This document shows positions 31,560 through 41,580 of a DNA stretch of 64,000 nucleotides, piece by piece. The stretch spans positions 62,001 through 126,000 of the forward strand of contig JADJYE010000031.1 in NCBI GenBank assembly GCA_016719945.1, in the 5' to 3' direction. The DNA is from Polyangiaceae bacterium. GTDB lineage: Bacteria; Myxococcota_A; Polyangia; Polyangiales; Polyangiaceae. Both the position numbers and the translations under genes were made by a program. The notes under the pieces were generated by a model, which saw only the letters and a program-made list of their open reading frames with translations, did not search any database and had not been told where the DNA came from. Numbering within the stretch: the first letter of the stretch is position 1; each line of letters begins with the position of its first letter.

Positions 31560-34445
31560 CTACAAAGTCGGGTTGGCCGAGAAGCAGCACCTGAAGCCGG
31601 TGTCCGGGAACTTGAACTCGTCGTCGACCGCGTAGAACGTGAAGTCGCACGTCGTGCCCGACTCGGTCGCCGAGTTGAAGCCGCCGCCCATCAGCGTGTA
31701 CACCCCGCCGCCGGTGCTGGTGATCTCGCGCAGGTTGCCGCCGATATCGAACAGCTGTCCGTTGACGGTGCCCGGGTTCGTGAGCTGGTTTCGCCAGTCC
31801 GAGTAGCAGTTCTGCAGCGAGGCCGAGCGGGTCGGGAGCAGGCCGTCTTGGTCGCCTGCCAGGCCCGCGTTGAAGTCGAACGGGCCGATGTTGCAGTACT
31901 TGCTCGCGGTCTGCGTCGAGGTGCACGCAGCCCCGAGCGGACCGTACCCGTACAAGCAGTCGGTGCCGCCGATCTCCACGTGGCAGCCGTCGCGCCATTC
32001 TGCCGTCGAGCACAGGAAGCCGCCGGCCGCGACGCACGTCTGCTCGGCCTCCGCCGGCGTCACGTTGAACCACGGGATCTTCGAGGGCTCGGAGCAGCTG
32101 GCGGTCTCATCGACGGTCTCGCCGGGAGGCGCCGTCGTCCAATAGCCGTTGCCCGAGCCCGGCACGGTCGCGCTCGCGTTCGGGCGGCTCGCCTCCTGCT
32201 GGTACATCCAGACGTTAGAGCGAACCTGGATGACCTTCGGGCGATAGAAGTTCGCCATGTTCGAGCCCTTGGCCGTGTAGGGCTCGTCGGTGACGCCGTC
32301 GCAGTCGTTGTCGACGCCGTCGCACACCTCGGTGCAGCCGCCGGGCAGGCCCGAGCAGTTGGCCGCCATCGCGTTGCAGGTCGTCGCGTTCGGTCCGCTG
32401 CAGACTCGCGTGCCGAAGGTCTGGCAGGCGCCGTGGCTCAAAGGCAGGCCGTCGTCGCTCGCGCACGCCAGGCCGAAGTCGGGGACGTTCTCGTTGAACA
32501 GGCCGTCGCAGTCATTGTCGAGCCCGTCGCAGGTCTCCGCGGGGGTGTTGCAGCAGCTCGAGCCCGAGCAGGGCGTCGCGCCCGAGCAGACATTCGCCGG
32601 GAAGGTGCACTGCCACGTGCCCGCGTTGCAGCTCACGGCCACGTTCGTCGTGCACTCGGGGCGGCTCGCCGCCGGGCTGACGTCGCACACGAGAGCCGGC
32701 GACGGAGCCGCCGCCATCCCCTGCGGATCGAGCGAGTCGATGAAGCCGTCACAGTCGTCGTCTTGACCGTTGCAGGCTTCGGTGGCCGACACGAACGTGC
32801 ACGCGTATTCACAGGTGCCGTTGTTGTCGAGGTCGTAGTAGCCCGGCAGGCAGTAGTTGCCGGCGATCTCGTCGCACATGCTGTTTACGCACGTGCGGAT
32901 GTTGTGGTTGACCGCCTGGTTGGCGTTGCAGTTGTTGCCGCACATCCCGCAGTTGAGCGGGTCCGTCGCCGTGTTGGGCTGGGTGCCCGGGTCGAGCACG
33001 CCGTTGCAGTTCGCGTCGACGCCGCAGCTGTCGACCGCCGAGGTGGGGCCGACGTCTCCGACGCAGTCGATCGTGCCGCCCGGCTGGCAGGTGAGCGTCC
33101 CGGCGACGCATGGGCTGGTCGCGCCCACCGGAGGCGGGATGGGCACGTTGCACGCGCCGATCGAGTCGGCGGGCATCATGCCGTTGACCCGGTCGATGAC
33201 GCCGTCGCAGTTGTCGTCCTGGCCGTTGCAGGTCTCGGTGCCGGGGTTGATCTCGCCCACGCAGTCGAGGGCGAACACGCCCGCGCCGACGTTCACGCAC
33301 TGGGTCGTGCCCAGGGTGCAGGGGAAGTTCGCGCTGACGCCGCACGGGTCGCCGGCGTCCGACGGGACCTCCTGGGTGTCGTCGAAGCCGTCGCAGTCGT
33401 CGTCGAGCCCGTTGCAGACCTCGAGCTGGTCGTTCTCGAACAGGACGTCGGGTCCGGTGCAGATGACCGCGCCACCGACGCAGGCCGTGAGGCCCTCGTG
33501 CATCACGTCGCCGCACACGCCGTCGGGGTCCCCGCTGCACACGTTGCCGATGGCAGGATCGCCCGACACGTCGTCGGCCGCGTCCACCAGGCCGTCGCAG
33601 TCGTTGTCGATCTGATCGCCGCAGTACTCGATGTTCTGCAGGTTGTCCGGGGTGCACTGGTACTCGCACCCGGTGGCGTAGCTGCCGTCGAGGTCGATCC
33701 AGCCGTCGACGCAGTCGACGATCTCACACTGGGTGTTCGCGGAGGTGCAGGTCGGATCGGCGTTGGTCTTGACGCACTCGCTGGTCTCGATGTTCGCCCC
33801 GGTGCACGTGGCGCCGCACGAGCCGCAGCTCGTCTCGCTGGTGCACAGGTCGACGTCCTCGTCGATGCTGTTGTCGCAGTCGTCGTCTTTGCCGTCGCAG
33901 ATCACGTCGAGCGTCGGGTGAACCTGGACGCAGTAGTACTCGCAGTCCCCATCCATGTTGAGGTCGTGGTAGTCGCCGGCGCAGTCGCCCTCGCACACGC
34001 CAGGCTCCTCACCCGGCATGTCCGACGGGGTGCACGTGATGGTGGCCGGGTCGACGTTGAGCAGCTGCGTGTAGCAGTTGTTGGCGCACGTCCCGCAGGT
34101 CTTCGGGTCGTCGTAGTCGATGTCCGCGATGTCATCGATCTGGCCGTTGCAGTCGTTGTCGACGTCGTCGCAGATCTCGACGCCGCTGTTCGTCTCCTCG
34201 CACGACCCGCCGCCGCCCTCACCGCCGCCGCCGCTGAACTGGCCCGTGCTGCCGCCGCCGCCGGTGAACTGACCGGTGCTGCCGCCGCCGCCCTCGTCAC
34301 CGCCGCCCGACGTCGAGGCCCCCTCTCCGCAGTCGGAGAAGCAATAGGCCTGGGTCTCGCAGCCCGTGAGGACCACCGTGAGCGGCGCGCCGGCGAGCGC
34401 GGCGAGCGCAAAGCTCGCCGGACCAAGCCACTTCTTGGCGCTCAT
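31560..34445 (-). CDS. Lipoprotein with MopE-type repeats and FGE-sulfatase-like domain
   Basis: The 961-residue product starts at ATG 34445, overlapping the stop of the VWA gene (ATGA). The signal ends LTVVLTGC (lipobox). A Gly-rich spacer leads to about nine repeats of the type EVCDGVDNDCDGVTDEP, the MopE/Asp-rich Cys motif that can bind metal ions and forms disulfides. The C-terminal 200 residues have formylglycine-generating-enzyme-like/C-type-lectin features: PWFNVTPAEAEQTC, GGFLCSTAEWRDGC, DIGGNLREI, GGGFNS and GFRCCFS. It is predicted to be a large, calcium- or copper-binding surface protein. The catalytic Cys of true FGE is not evident, so binding is more likely than catalysis. Confidence 0.8.
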   Translation of the reverse strand: MSAKKWLGPASFALAALAGAPLTVVLTGCETQAYCFSDCGEGASTSGGGDEGGGGSTGQFTGGGGSTGQFSGGGGEGGGGSCEETNSGVEICDDVDNDCNGQIDDIADIDYDDPKTCGTCANNCYTQLLNVDPATITCTPSDMPGEEPGVCEGDCAGDYHDLNMDGDCEYYCVQVHPTLDVICDGKDDDCDNSIDEDVDLCTSETSCGSCGATCTGANIETSECVKTNADPTCTSANTQCEIVDCVDGWIDLDGSYATGCEYQCTPDNLQNIEYCGDQIDNDCDGLVDAADDVSGDPAIGNVCSGDPDGVCGDVMHEGLTACVGGAVICTGPDVLFENDQLEVCNGLDDDCDGFDDTQEVPSDAGDPCGVSANFPCTLGTTQCVNVGAGVFALDCVGEINPGTETCNGQDDNCDGVIDRVNGMMPADSIGACNVPIPPPVGATSPCVAGTLTCQPGGTIDCVGDVGPTSAVDSCGVDANCNGVLDPGTQPNTATDPLNCGMCGNNCNANQAVNHNIRTCVNSMCDEIAGNYCLPGYYDLDNNGTCEYACTFVSATEACNGQDDDCDGFIDSLDPQGMAAAPSPALVCDVSPAASRPECTTNVAVSCNAGTWQCTFPANVCSGATPCSGSSCCNTPAETCDGLDNDCDGLFNENVPDFGLACASDDGLPLSHGACQTFGTRVCSGPNATTCNAMAANCSGLPGGCTEVCDGVDNDCDGVTDEPYTAKGSNMANFYRPKVIQVRSNVWMYQQEASRPNASATVPGSGNGYWTTAPPGETVDETASCSEPSKIPWFNVTPAEAEQTCVAAGGFLCSTAEWRDGCHVEIGGTDCLYGYGPLGAACTSTQTASKYCNIGPFDFNAGLAGDQDGLLPTRSASLQNCYSDWRNQLTNPGTVNGQLFDIGGNLREITSTGGGVYTLMGGGFNSATESGTTCDFTFYAVDDEFKFPDTGFRCCFSANPTL

Positions 34446-37400
34446 CGCGACACCCCCTCGCCGCGCTGACCCTTCTTGCTTCTGCGCCGGCTCGCCGCCG
34501 CGAGGCCGAGGGCCGCGCACAGCAGGCCGAGCGTCGAGCGGTCGTCCCGGGCGCCGGTCGTGGTGCAAGCGCACCCGCCGCCGCCCGTCGCGAGGCCCCA
34601 GACGCCGTCGTCGCCGGCGCTCGAGGTGCTGCCGCCCTCGCCGGAGGCGCCTTGTCCTTGGCCGCCGCCGCCCTGGCTCGGGCCGCCGCCTTGGCCGCCG
34701 CCGCCTTGGCCGCCGCCGCCTTCGCCGCCCATGCCGGTCGCGCACTCGCCGTCCTGGCAGACCTGGTCGTCGGGGCAGACGACGCCGTCGCACGGGCAGT
34801 TGCCGCACGAGCCGTCGATCGGGTCACAGCACCCGCCGTTCGGGCAGGCGTCGGGGGCGCACTGGTCTTGGACGCACGTCGGCGGGTCCTGCGAGAGGTC
34901 GCAGACGGTGCCCGAGGCGCACTCGGGGTCGCAGGTCGCGACGCACACGCCGTCCTTGCAGACCTCGCCGGCGTCACAGTCGAGGTTGGCGCACGACGGC
35001 GTGCAGGTGAACGTGGAGAAGTCCTCGCTCGGCTTGCAGGTCTCGTCGGGCCGGCAGGTGTCGGCGGTGCACGGGTTGGTCACGCAATCGCCGAGGTCGT
35101 TGCAGGCCTCGTCGCAGTTGCCGCAGCCCAGGTTGAAGCAGTTGTCGACGACGCAGTCTCCGGCGTCGGCGCCGGACGGCGCGCAGACCAGCGGGCTGTC
35201 GCAGGTGACGCCGAAGCACGGCGGCTGGCAGCCGTTCTGGCCCTTGCACTCACACACCGGGATCGCCGAGCAGTCGTCGCCCTGCGTACCGGCGGGCGCG
35301 CATAGCACGTTGCCGTCGGTGTCGAGGTTGGTCGCGTCCTCGCAGTCGTTGCAGGCGTCGGTGAGGCAATACTCGCCGAGCATCTCGCCGGTCTCGCTCG
35401 AGGTGACCTCGGTGCAGACCTGCCCTGCGGGGCATTCGAACTCGCCCGAGGAGCAGGGCGCTGCGCACTGGCAGGACCCGTCGGCCTCGACGCAGTCTTT
35501 CCCTTCGCCGCACAGCGGCGGCATGTTCCCGGGGTTCGGGTTGTCGGGCGTCCCGTCGCAGTCGTTGTCGCTGCAGTCGCAGACCTCGACCTGCGGTCCG
35601 GTTCCGCCGAGGCAGGTGAACACGCCGCCTACGCACGCATAGGCGCCTTGCTCGCAGGCTCCCTCGTCCACGCCGCACACCTCACCGATCGAGGCATCCG
35701 GCGGGGGGAAGGGGTTGTCGCTGCCGTTGATGCCGTCGGGGGCGTTGCCGGTCTCGTCGATGTCGCCGTCGCAGTCGTTGTCGACGCCGTCGCAGACCTC
35801 CGGCGAGGGGCCCACGCCGCCGACGCAGACGAGGCCGCCGTTGACGTCGCACTGGTAGGAGCCGGGCTGGCACGGCGGGTTATCGCGCGCCCCAGGGTAC
35901 AGAGCGGTGTCGTACGCCGGCGTGCAGTCGCCGCCGATGACGATGCCGTCGTTGCACAGGCCGTTGCAGTTGTTGTCGATGTTGTCGCACAGCTCGGCGT
36001 CGGGGCCCACGTCGCCCACGCAGTCGAGGAAGCCCCCCTGGCAGTCGATGACGCCGGTCTCGCAGGGCCCGGGGTTACACCCCGCGTCGAGCGGAGGCGT
36101 CGAGCCGGGGCCCGTCGGTGCGTCCACGCCACAGGTCGCGCCCTCACCGGGGAAGCTGCCGTCGTCCGGCGTGCCGTCGCAGTCGTTGTCGACGCCGTCG
36201 CACACCTCCGTGGCGGGGATCACGCCGCCCTGGCAGACCCACTGCTGCGCGCCGGCGCACACGAGCGTGCCGGTGTTGCACGGCGCAGACAGAGGGGGCA
36301 GCGGCCCGGCGCCGTCCGGATCGGTGCTGGTGCAGCCGCCGCCGGGCGGCGGGTTCCACGTGAGGTTGTCATGGCCGCAGCCGTTGCCGGGGATGTTCCA
36401 GCAACCCGGCGCGGCGGGCGCGTCGGCGAGCGGCGCCTCGTCGGACAGGCCATCGCAGTCGTTGTCGACGCCGTCGCAGACCTCGGGGTCCGGTTGGTTG
36501 CCGCCGACACACACCATCGCGCCGTTCTGGCACTCGGTGAGGCCAGGGGTGCAGGGCGCGAAGTTCGTGCCGCACTGCAGGTTTTCGCCGGGCAGGACGC
36601 CCTCGTCGACCTGATTGTCGCAGTCGTTGTCGATGCCGTCGCAGATCTCGGTCGAGGGCCCGATGAAGCCCGTGCACTGACCGCCGCAGGGCTGCGTGCC
36701 GCGCACACACTGGCTCGTTCCGCCGTAGACGAGGGTGGGATCGGTGCCGACAGGGACGCATTGAATCGCCGCGACGCCGTCATCGATGATGCCGTCGCAG
36801 TCGTTGTCCTGGCCGTCGCAGGTCTCCGTGCCTGGAGAGTTCGAGCAGGCACCGAACCCGCCCGGCACGCAGCCGCCCGGCGTGACAGCTTGCGGGGCGC
36901 CACAGGTCAGGAACCCAGCGCAGTTCGCGGGAGGCGAGAAGCCGCAGGCGACCGGGGCGACGCCGTCGTCGGTCAAGCCGTCGCAGTCGTTGTCGCAGCC
37001 ATCGCAGATCTCCGCCGAGGGCACGCAGGCGCCGCACACGCCGCCGTCATCGACCACGCCGTCGCAGTTGTCGTCCTGGCCGTTGCAGGTCTCGGGCAAG
37101 GGGCAGTGCGGCGGGTTGCCACACTTGTTGGAGCCCTCGTCGACGACGGTCGAGCAGTTGTTGTCGACGTCGTCGCACTCGTCACCGGGGTCGTAGCAGA
37201 GCCAGGTGTCGGGGTCGCTCGACTGCGCCGGCGTGGTGCACGGCAAGAGCGTCAAATCCCCGTTCGGAGGGCTGGTGTTGAGGGACGCGACGTAGCTGGT
37301 GAGGCACGCCTCGCGCTGCAGGTCGTTGCCCCACGAGCAGCACGTCTGCTGGTCGTTGCAGTAGTGGACGTAGCCCTCGTCGACGCAGCCGTTGCAGTTG

Positions 37401-38590
37401 TCGTCGTCGTTGTTGCAGACCTCGGGCTCGATCGTCGAGCTGATGATGTTGGAGAGCGCGAGGGCGAGGGTGGTCTCGTTGGTCGCGCTGATCGACGCGG
37501 TGGTGCCGCCAGCCGCGGCGATCTGGTTGGTGTTCGCGGTGCTACCGCCGGCGAAGTTGATGACGTGGACGCGCACGGACGTCTGCACGCCGCCCATGGT
37601 CACGCCGTTCTGGAACAGGTCGGTCGCCGCCGCGACGGCCGCGGCCTGGTTGTCACAGGTCTCGTCGCCGTCCGTCACGAGCAGCACGTTGAGGTCACGG
37701 CAGTCGCGATCGAGCGGGCCGAGCGGTGTGGTGTGCGTGAAGGCGTTGTTCGTGCAGTAGTCGGAAGCGCTCCACGTGTCCCAGCCCGAGCGGAGGTATT
37801 GCGCGACGCCGCGCAGCGAGCCCGCGATCGGCGTCGCGCCGTCGGCGAAGAGCTCGCGGTTATTCGTGCACGACTCGTCGAACCATTGCAGCAGCGTCGC
37901 CACGTTCGTCGCCGGCGGGGTGCCGGGGGTGGTCCACGAGGCTGGGTCTTGGAGGAGGGGCACCACGATGTTGGCGCTGTTGCGCCAGGTGTTCTCGGCG
38001 AAATTGGGCGGGCTGGGGAGCTGGAGGCCGTTCGTGCTGCAGCCGGGGAAGTTGCCGCAGCCGGTGTCGCCGCTGTTGTCGGTGAAGTTCGAGACCGTGC
38101 AGGTGTAGTTCTCGGGGTTGCAGGTGCTGCCGTTGGCGGTGCCGCAGTCGGACTCCGCGAAATTGCCCGACCGGCACGAGCCGTTGCCGCAGTTGGACAG
38201 GGTGCGCGCGTACGTCGCCATGCCGAGGTTCACCTGGCCGCCGAACGCCTGCACGGTCTTGCGGAGGGCGCACTTCGCGTCGTTGAGCCGGCTCGGGACC
38301 ATGCCGCACGAGTTCAGCGCGTAGCCGGGGGAGGCGGCGTTGCACTCCCAGACCGGGTTCGCGCCTTGTGCGCAACCGGCAGCCGCAGGGGTCGTACAGC
38401 AGTTCATCGACCCCGAGGTGTCGACGACCAACATGAAATACGGCTTGGCCGAAGGGGGCCACTGAGCCGGGTCGGGGCTCGTGCAGTCCTGCGCGTGAGC
38501 CTCGGAGTCGAGCAACATGGCCGCCGACGCCCCCACCACGGAGAAAATTACGCCGACGCCCGCAAACCGCCTCGTCCTCAGACCGGCCAT
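34442..38590 (-). CDS. VWA-domain MopE-repeat surface protein with MYXO-CTERM-like tail
   Basis: The 1382-residue product has a signal peptide (GVGVIFSVVGASAAMLLDSEAHA), then a von Willebrand A domain with MIDAS sequence DTSGSMNCC, DGATPIAGSLRG and VTDGDETC (about 50-360). About eleven MopE-type repeats follow (for example ETCDGQDNDCDGIIDDG), and a Cys-rich part (900-1270) with EGF-like spacing. The end, GGGGCACTTTGARD then GLLCAALGLAAASRRRS, fits the MYXO-CTERM sorting signal (Cys-containing motif, helix, Arg cluster). ATG 38590 is set by GAGGAAG just upstream. It is probably anchored at the cell surface for adhesion or metal binding. Confidence 0.85.
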   Translation of the reverse strand: MAGLRTRRFAGVGVIFSVVGASAAMLLDSEAHAQDCTSPDPAQWPPSAKPYFMLVVDTSGSMNCCTTPAAAGCAQGANPVWECNAASPGYALNSCGMVPSRLNDAKCALRKTVQAFGGQVNLGMATYARTLSNCGNGSCRSGNFAESDCGTANGSTCNPENYTCTVSNFTDNSGDTGCGNFPGCSTNGLQLPSPPNFAENTWRNSANIVVPLLQDPASWTTPGTPPATNVATLLQWFDESCTNNRELFADGATPIAGSLRGVAQYLRSGWDTWSASDYCTNNAFTHTTPLGPLDRDCRDLNVLLVTDGDETCDNQAAAVAAATDLFQNGVTMGGVQTSVRVHVINFAGGSTANTNQIAAAGGTTASISATNETTLALALSNIISSTIEPEVCNNDDDNCNGCVDEGYVHYCNDQQTCCSWGNDLQREACLTSYVASLNTSPPNGDLTLLPCTTPAQSSDPDTWLCYDPGDECDDVDNNCSTVVDEGSNKCGNPPHCPLPETCNGQDDNCDGVVDDGGVCGACVPSAEICDGCDNDCDGLTDDGVAPVACGFSPPANCAGFLTCGAPQAVTPGGCVPGGFGACSNSPGTETCDGQDNDCDGIIDDGVAAIQCVPVGTDPTLVYGGTSQCVRGTQPCGGQCTGFIGPSTEICDGIDNDCDNQVDEGVLPGENLQCGTNFAPCTPGLTECQNGAMVCVGGNQPDPEVCDGVDNDCDGLSDEAPLADAPAAPGCWNIPGNGCGHDNLTWNPPPGGGCTSTDPDGAGPLPPLSAPCNTGTLVCAGAQQWVCQGGVIPATEVCDGVDNDCDGTPDDGSFPGEGATCGVDAPTGPGSTPPLDAGCNPGPCETGVIDCQGGFLDCVGDVGPDAELCDNIDNNCNGLCNDGIVIGGDCTPAYDTALYPGARDNPPCQPGSYQCDVNGGLVCVGGVGPSPEVCDGVDNDCDGDIDETGNAPDGINGSDNPFPPPDASIGEVCGVDEGACEQGAYACVGGVFTCLGGTGPQVEVCDCSDNDCDGTPDNPNPGNMPPLCGEGKDCVEADGSCQCAAPCSSGEFECPAGQVCTEVTSSETGEMLGEYCLTDACNDCEDATNLDTDGNVLCAPAGTQGDDCSAIPVCECKGQNGCQPPCFGVTCDSPLVCAPSGADAGDCVVDNCFNLGCGNCDEACNDLGDCVTNPCTADTCRPDETCKPSEDFSTFTCTPSCANLDCDAGEVCKDGVCVATCDPECASGTVCDLSQDPPTCVQDQCAPDACPNGGCCDPIDGSCGNCPCDGVVCPDDQVCQDGECATGMGGEGGGGQGGGGQGGGPSQGGGGQGQGASGEGGSTSSAGDDGVWGLATGGGGCACTTTGARDDRSTLGLLCAALGLAAASRRRSKKGQRGEGVSR

Positions 38591-38782
38591 GAGCTTCCTC
38601 GCGATCTTGCGCCTAAAGAAAGAGCGCCCACTCAACGCCTCAGAAGACCATGAAGCTCGAGGCCATCGCAAGACGTCATCGCGCGAGCCTCGCGGAAGCT
38701 TCCGACCCTACGTGTGAGCGTCACGCGACGCGACCCCACGATTTCGATTTCCCCAGCAAAGGCGCCGATACAAACGCGTCGC

Positions 38783-39991
38783 ATGGTGAAGACGGCCAGT
38801 GTCGCACCTCCGACTGCAGCGGCGCACCCGAGCGTGCCGCCTCCGTCCGGGAAGAAGCGAGGGCGCCCCAAGGGCCCGTTCACTCAGGCGCGACGCCTCG
38901 AGACCTTGCGCGCGCTGCTGCTTCGCCACCCGAAGGGGCTGACGATCTACGAGCTGGCCGCCGAGCTGTCCGTCACGCCGCGATCGCTCCGACGCTACCT
39001 GGTCGAGGTGAAGCGCGAGCTCGAGCTCGTCAGCTCTCCGGTTCGCCCCGGCGGCGCGGTGCTGTGGCGCCTCGCGCCCGGGGAGGCGGTCCGCAAGGTC
39101 GAGGTGCGCCGCACTCAGGCCTATGCGCTGCTCGCCGCTCGGCGTCTGTTCGAGCCGATGAAGGGCTCCGCCCTGTACGACGAGATTCACCTGGCGTCGG
39201 AGAAGCTGCTCGGTGTCGCGCGCCGCCCCGGGCGCGGTCCGAACGCCGGCGTGGCCGACGCTCGCCTGGAGGATCGCTTCCTCTACCTGCCGTTCGCGCC
39301 GAAAGACTACGGGGCGAAGACCGAAGAGCTCGACGACGTCTTCCAGGCCGTCGCAGATCTGCGGCCGCTGCACTGTCGGTACCGGAGGCCGCGGGACGGC
39401 CGCGAGGAGCGCATCCTCATCCACCCGTACGCCATGGTCCTCTACAAGGACGCGATCTACTGCGTCGGCCTGCACGTCGTGAAGGGAGAGGTCCGGACCT
39501 TCCTCTTGGATCGCATGCGCGACACCGAGTGCGCCGTCGGTGAGCGGTTCGAGCTGCCCGACGACTTTCGGATCGAGGACTACTTCGAAGGGCAGTTCGG
39601 GATCTGGACCTCCGGCGAGCGCCAGCGCGTGGTGATCGAGTTCGATCCGCGGGTGCGCGAGTACGTCGAGACGCGGCGCATCCACCCGAGCCAGGAGATC
39701 GAGACGACCGCCGATGGCAGGCTCAGGCTGACGATGACGATCGGCGACCTCACCGAGCTCACCACCTGGGTGCTCGGCTTCGGTGAGACGGCCAAGGTGG
39801 TCGAGCCGCCCATCTTGCGCGAACGGGTGGTGCGCGAGCTCGACAACGCCCTGTCTCGCTATCGCGAACCGGACAGCCTCCCGCCGCCGCCTCCTCTGCC
39901 GAGCAAGCGCGCCTCGGCCCCCCCCAAGTCCGCTTCCTCTCCTGCGCCGGCATCTGCGCCGAAGGCGGCGAAGAAGAAGAAGCGCGTCTGA
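38783..39991 (+). CDS. WYL-domain transcriptional regulator
   Basis: The 402-residue product has a Lys/Pro-rich N-tail and a helix-turn-helix (RLETLRALLLRHPKGLTIYELAAELSVTPRSLRRYL). A WYL domain follows (LHCRYRRPRDGREERILIHPYAMVLYKDAIYCVGLH near 240-280) and a WCX-type C-terminal part (FEGQFGIWTSGERQRVVIEFDP). WYL domains are thought to sense nucleotides or nucleic-acid fragments. The end is Pro/Ala/Lys low complexity. ATG 38783 is preferred; GTG 38714 would add 23 residues of no clear character. The 192 bases upstream, up to the divergent VWA gene, hold no other gene. Confidence 0.85.
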   Translation: MVKTASVAPPTAAAHPSVPPPSGKKRGRPKGPFTQARRLETLRALLLRHPKGLTIYELAAELSVTPRSLRRYLVEVKRELELVSSPVRPGGAVLWRLAPGEAVRKVEVRRTQAYALLAARRLFEPMKGSALYDEIHLASEKLLGVARRPGRGPNAGVADARLEDRFLYLPFAPKDYGAKTEELDDVFQAVADLRPLHCRYRRPRDGREERILIHPYAMVLYKDAIYCVGLHVVKGEVRTFLLDRMRDTECAVGERFELPDDFRIEDYFEGQFGIWTSGERQRVVIEFDPRVREYVETRRIHPSQEIETTADGRLRLTMTIGDLTELTTWVLGFGETAKVVEPPILRERVVRELDNALSRYREPDSLPPPPPLPSKRASAPPKSASSPAPASAPKAAKKKKRV

Positions 39992-40001
39992 GCCGGCGAA
40001 G

Positions 40002-41402
40002 CTATCGGAGACGCGCGCGCGCGTCGGCCAGCGCCTGGTCGACCATCTTCGGGTGCTCGGCCGGGTCGGCCCAGCGCCGCCGACCCTCCTCCGGTAGGCG
40101 ATCGACCGGGTCGAAGTAGAGAAAGTACTGTCCCGGCTTCACGCTCGGGGCCTGGAAGACCGAGATGCCCGTCGTCCGGTCGTAGTGCTCGTACGAGTGG
40201 CACACGCGCTTGCCGCCGCCGCCCGGCGCGTCGACCACGAACGTGGGCGTGTTGAAGCCGGCGGTCGAGCCGCGCACGTATTTCTCGATGTCGATCGCGG
40301 TCTGCACGGTGGTGCGCAGCTCTTCGGCCCCCTTCACCATGTCGTGGACGTAGACGTAATACGGGTGCACGTGGACGTGCCCGAGCCGCTTCACCAACAG
40401 GCGCATCGTCTCGGGGTCATCGTTGACGCTGCGGATGAGGACCGACTGGTTGCGGACGGTGATGCCGCGCTCGAACAGCCGGAGCATGGCGTCGCGCGTG
40501 ATGCCGGTGATCTCGTTCGGGTGGTTGAAGTGCGTGTGGAGCACCACCTCCTTGTGGAGCTTGCGGCCGAGGTCGACGACGTGCGTCACCGCGTCGAGCC
40601 ACTCGTGGTCGGTGAGGATCTTCTGCGGCATCACCGCGGGACCCTTGGTGGCGATGCGGATCCGCCGGATGTTCTCCATCTTCACCAGCGTCTCGCCGAT
40701 GTGGCGGAGCTGCTCCGGGCGGAGCTGGTAGGCGTCGCCCCCGCTCACCACGATGTCCTCGAGCTCGGGGCGCTCCGAGATGTACTTGAAGGCCTTCTCC
40801 CAGCGCTCGGCGTCGACCCGCAGGTGCACCTTGTCGACGAGCTCGGTGTCGTTGCCGACGGCATACGAGCGCGTGCAGAAGCGGCAGTAGACCGGGCAGG
40901 TGTCGAGCGGCAGGAACAGCGCCTTGTCGACGTAGCGGTGCGTGAGCCCGGGGACCGGCGCGTCCTCCTGCTCGTGCAGCGAGTCGAGGCCGAGCTTGGG
41001 GTGGTCGGGCAACATGCGCGACGCGAGCGGGATGAACTGCGTGCGCAGCGGATCGCCGTACGGGTCGCTCCAGTCGATCAGGCTCATCACGTACGGCGAC
41101 ACGCGCACGCTCATGGGCGCGCGGGCGAACCCCTCGGTCGCGTCGGCGATGAACGCCTCGGACGCGAGCCCCTGCAGCGCCTCGAGCAGCTTGTCGGGGC
41201 GGGTGATCGACTTCTTCGCCTGCCAGTGATGATCGAGGAACTGCTCGTCGGTCACCTCTTTGTAGGCGGGGATACGGCGGAAGTCGGGGCGCTCGACCAG
41301 GTTCTTGTGCGCCAGCGACGACGGCCCCACCGGGGGCTTGAGGTGGTGGATGGCGCCCGTGTCTTCGGGCTTCTTGGTCAGGCTGATGACGCTGGTAGCC
41401 AT
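40002..41402 (-). CDS. kamA: Lysine 2,3-aminomutase (KamA family)
   Basis: The 466-residue product is a radical SAM enzyme: the [4Fe-4S] triad CPVYCRFCTR (residues 150-160 region), GGDAYQL, TKGPAVMPQKILTDHEW, and HTHFNHPNEIT. The PLP-binding lysine is in the DAPGGGGK motif. It interconverts L-lysine and L-beta-lysine. AGAAGGA lies upstream of ATG 41402. A 3,5-diaminohexanoate dehydrogenase, the enzyme of a later step in the same lysine route, is encoded at 59184-60236. A role in osmolyte or antibiotic (beta-lysine) synthesis remains possible. The gene converges with the WYL gene (10-base gap). Confidence 0.9.
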   Translation of the reverse strand: MATSVISLTKKPEDTGAIHHLKPPVGPSSLAHKNLVERPDFRRIPAYKEVTDEQFLDHHWQAKKSITRPDKLLEALQGLASEAFIADATEGFARAPMSVRVSPYVMSLIDWSDPYGDPLRTQFIPLASRMLPDHPKLGLDSLHEQEDAPVPGLTHRYVDKALFLPLDTCPVYCRFCTRSYAVGNDTELVDKVHLRVDAERWEKAFKYISERPELEDIVVSGGDAYQLRPEQLRHIGETLVKMENIRRIRIATKGPAVMPQKILTDHEWLDAVTHVVDLGRKLHKEVVLHTHFNHPNEITGITRDAMLRLFERGITVRNQSVLIRSVNDDPETMRLLVKRLGHVHVHPYYVYVHDMVKGAEELRTTVQTAIDIEKYVRGSTAGFNTPTFVVDAPGGGGKRVCHSYEHYDRTTGISVFQAPSVKPGQYFLYFDPVDRLPEEGRRRWADPAEHPKMVDQALADARARLR

Positions 41403-41580
41403 GATCGGTCCTTCTGCGGGGCGCTTTCGCCGCCTAGTTAGCAGATCGTAGCGGGTCGGGGCGAGCGCGCCGACAAAGCTTCTGGGCCGACGCGCCGCGC
41501 CAAGCCGCCGCACGAACGCGACGCCTGGTCGGGAGAGGGATCGCGTGCACGCGACCGTAGGGTGGGATAGGTCTAATCGC

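Noticed and set aside
31503..34469. 988-codon open frame on the plus strand opposite the MopE-repeat lipoprotein
   Set aside because: Antisense shadow of GC-rich Asp/Cys repeats; composition is Val/Ala/Arg-rich without motifs, and the minus-strand gene is clearly real.
35648..38653. 1001-codon open frame on the plus strand opposite the VWA protein gene
   Set aside because: Shadow of the repeat-rich minus-strand gene; no start signal or domain.
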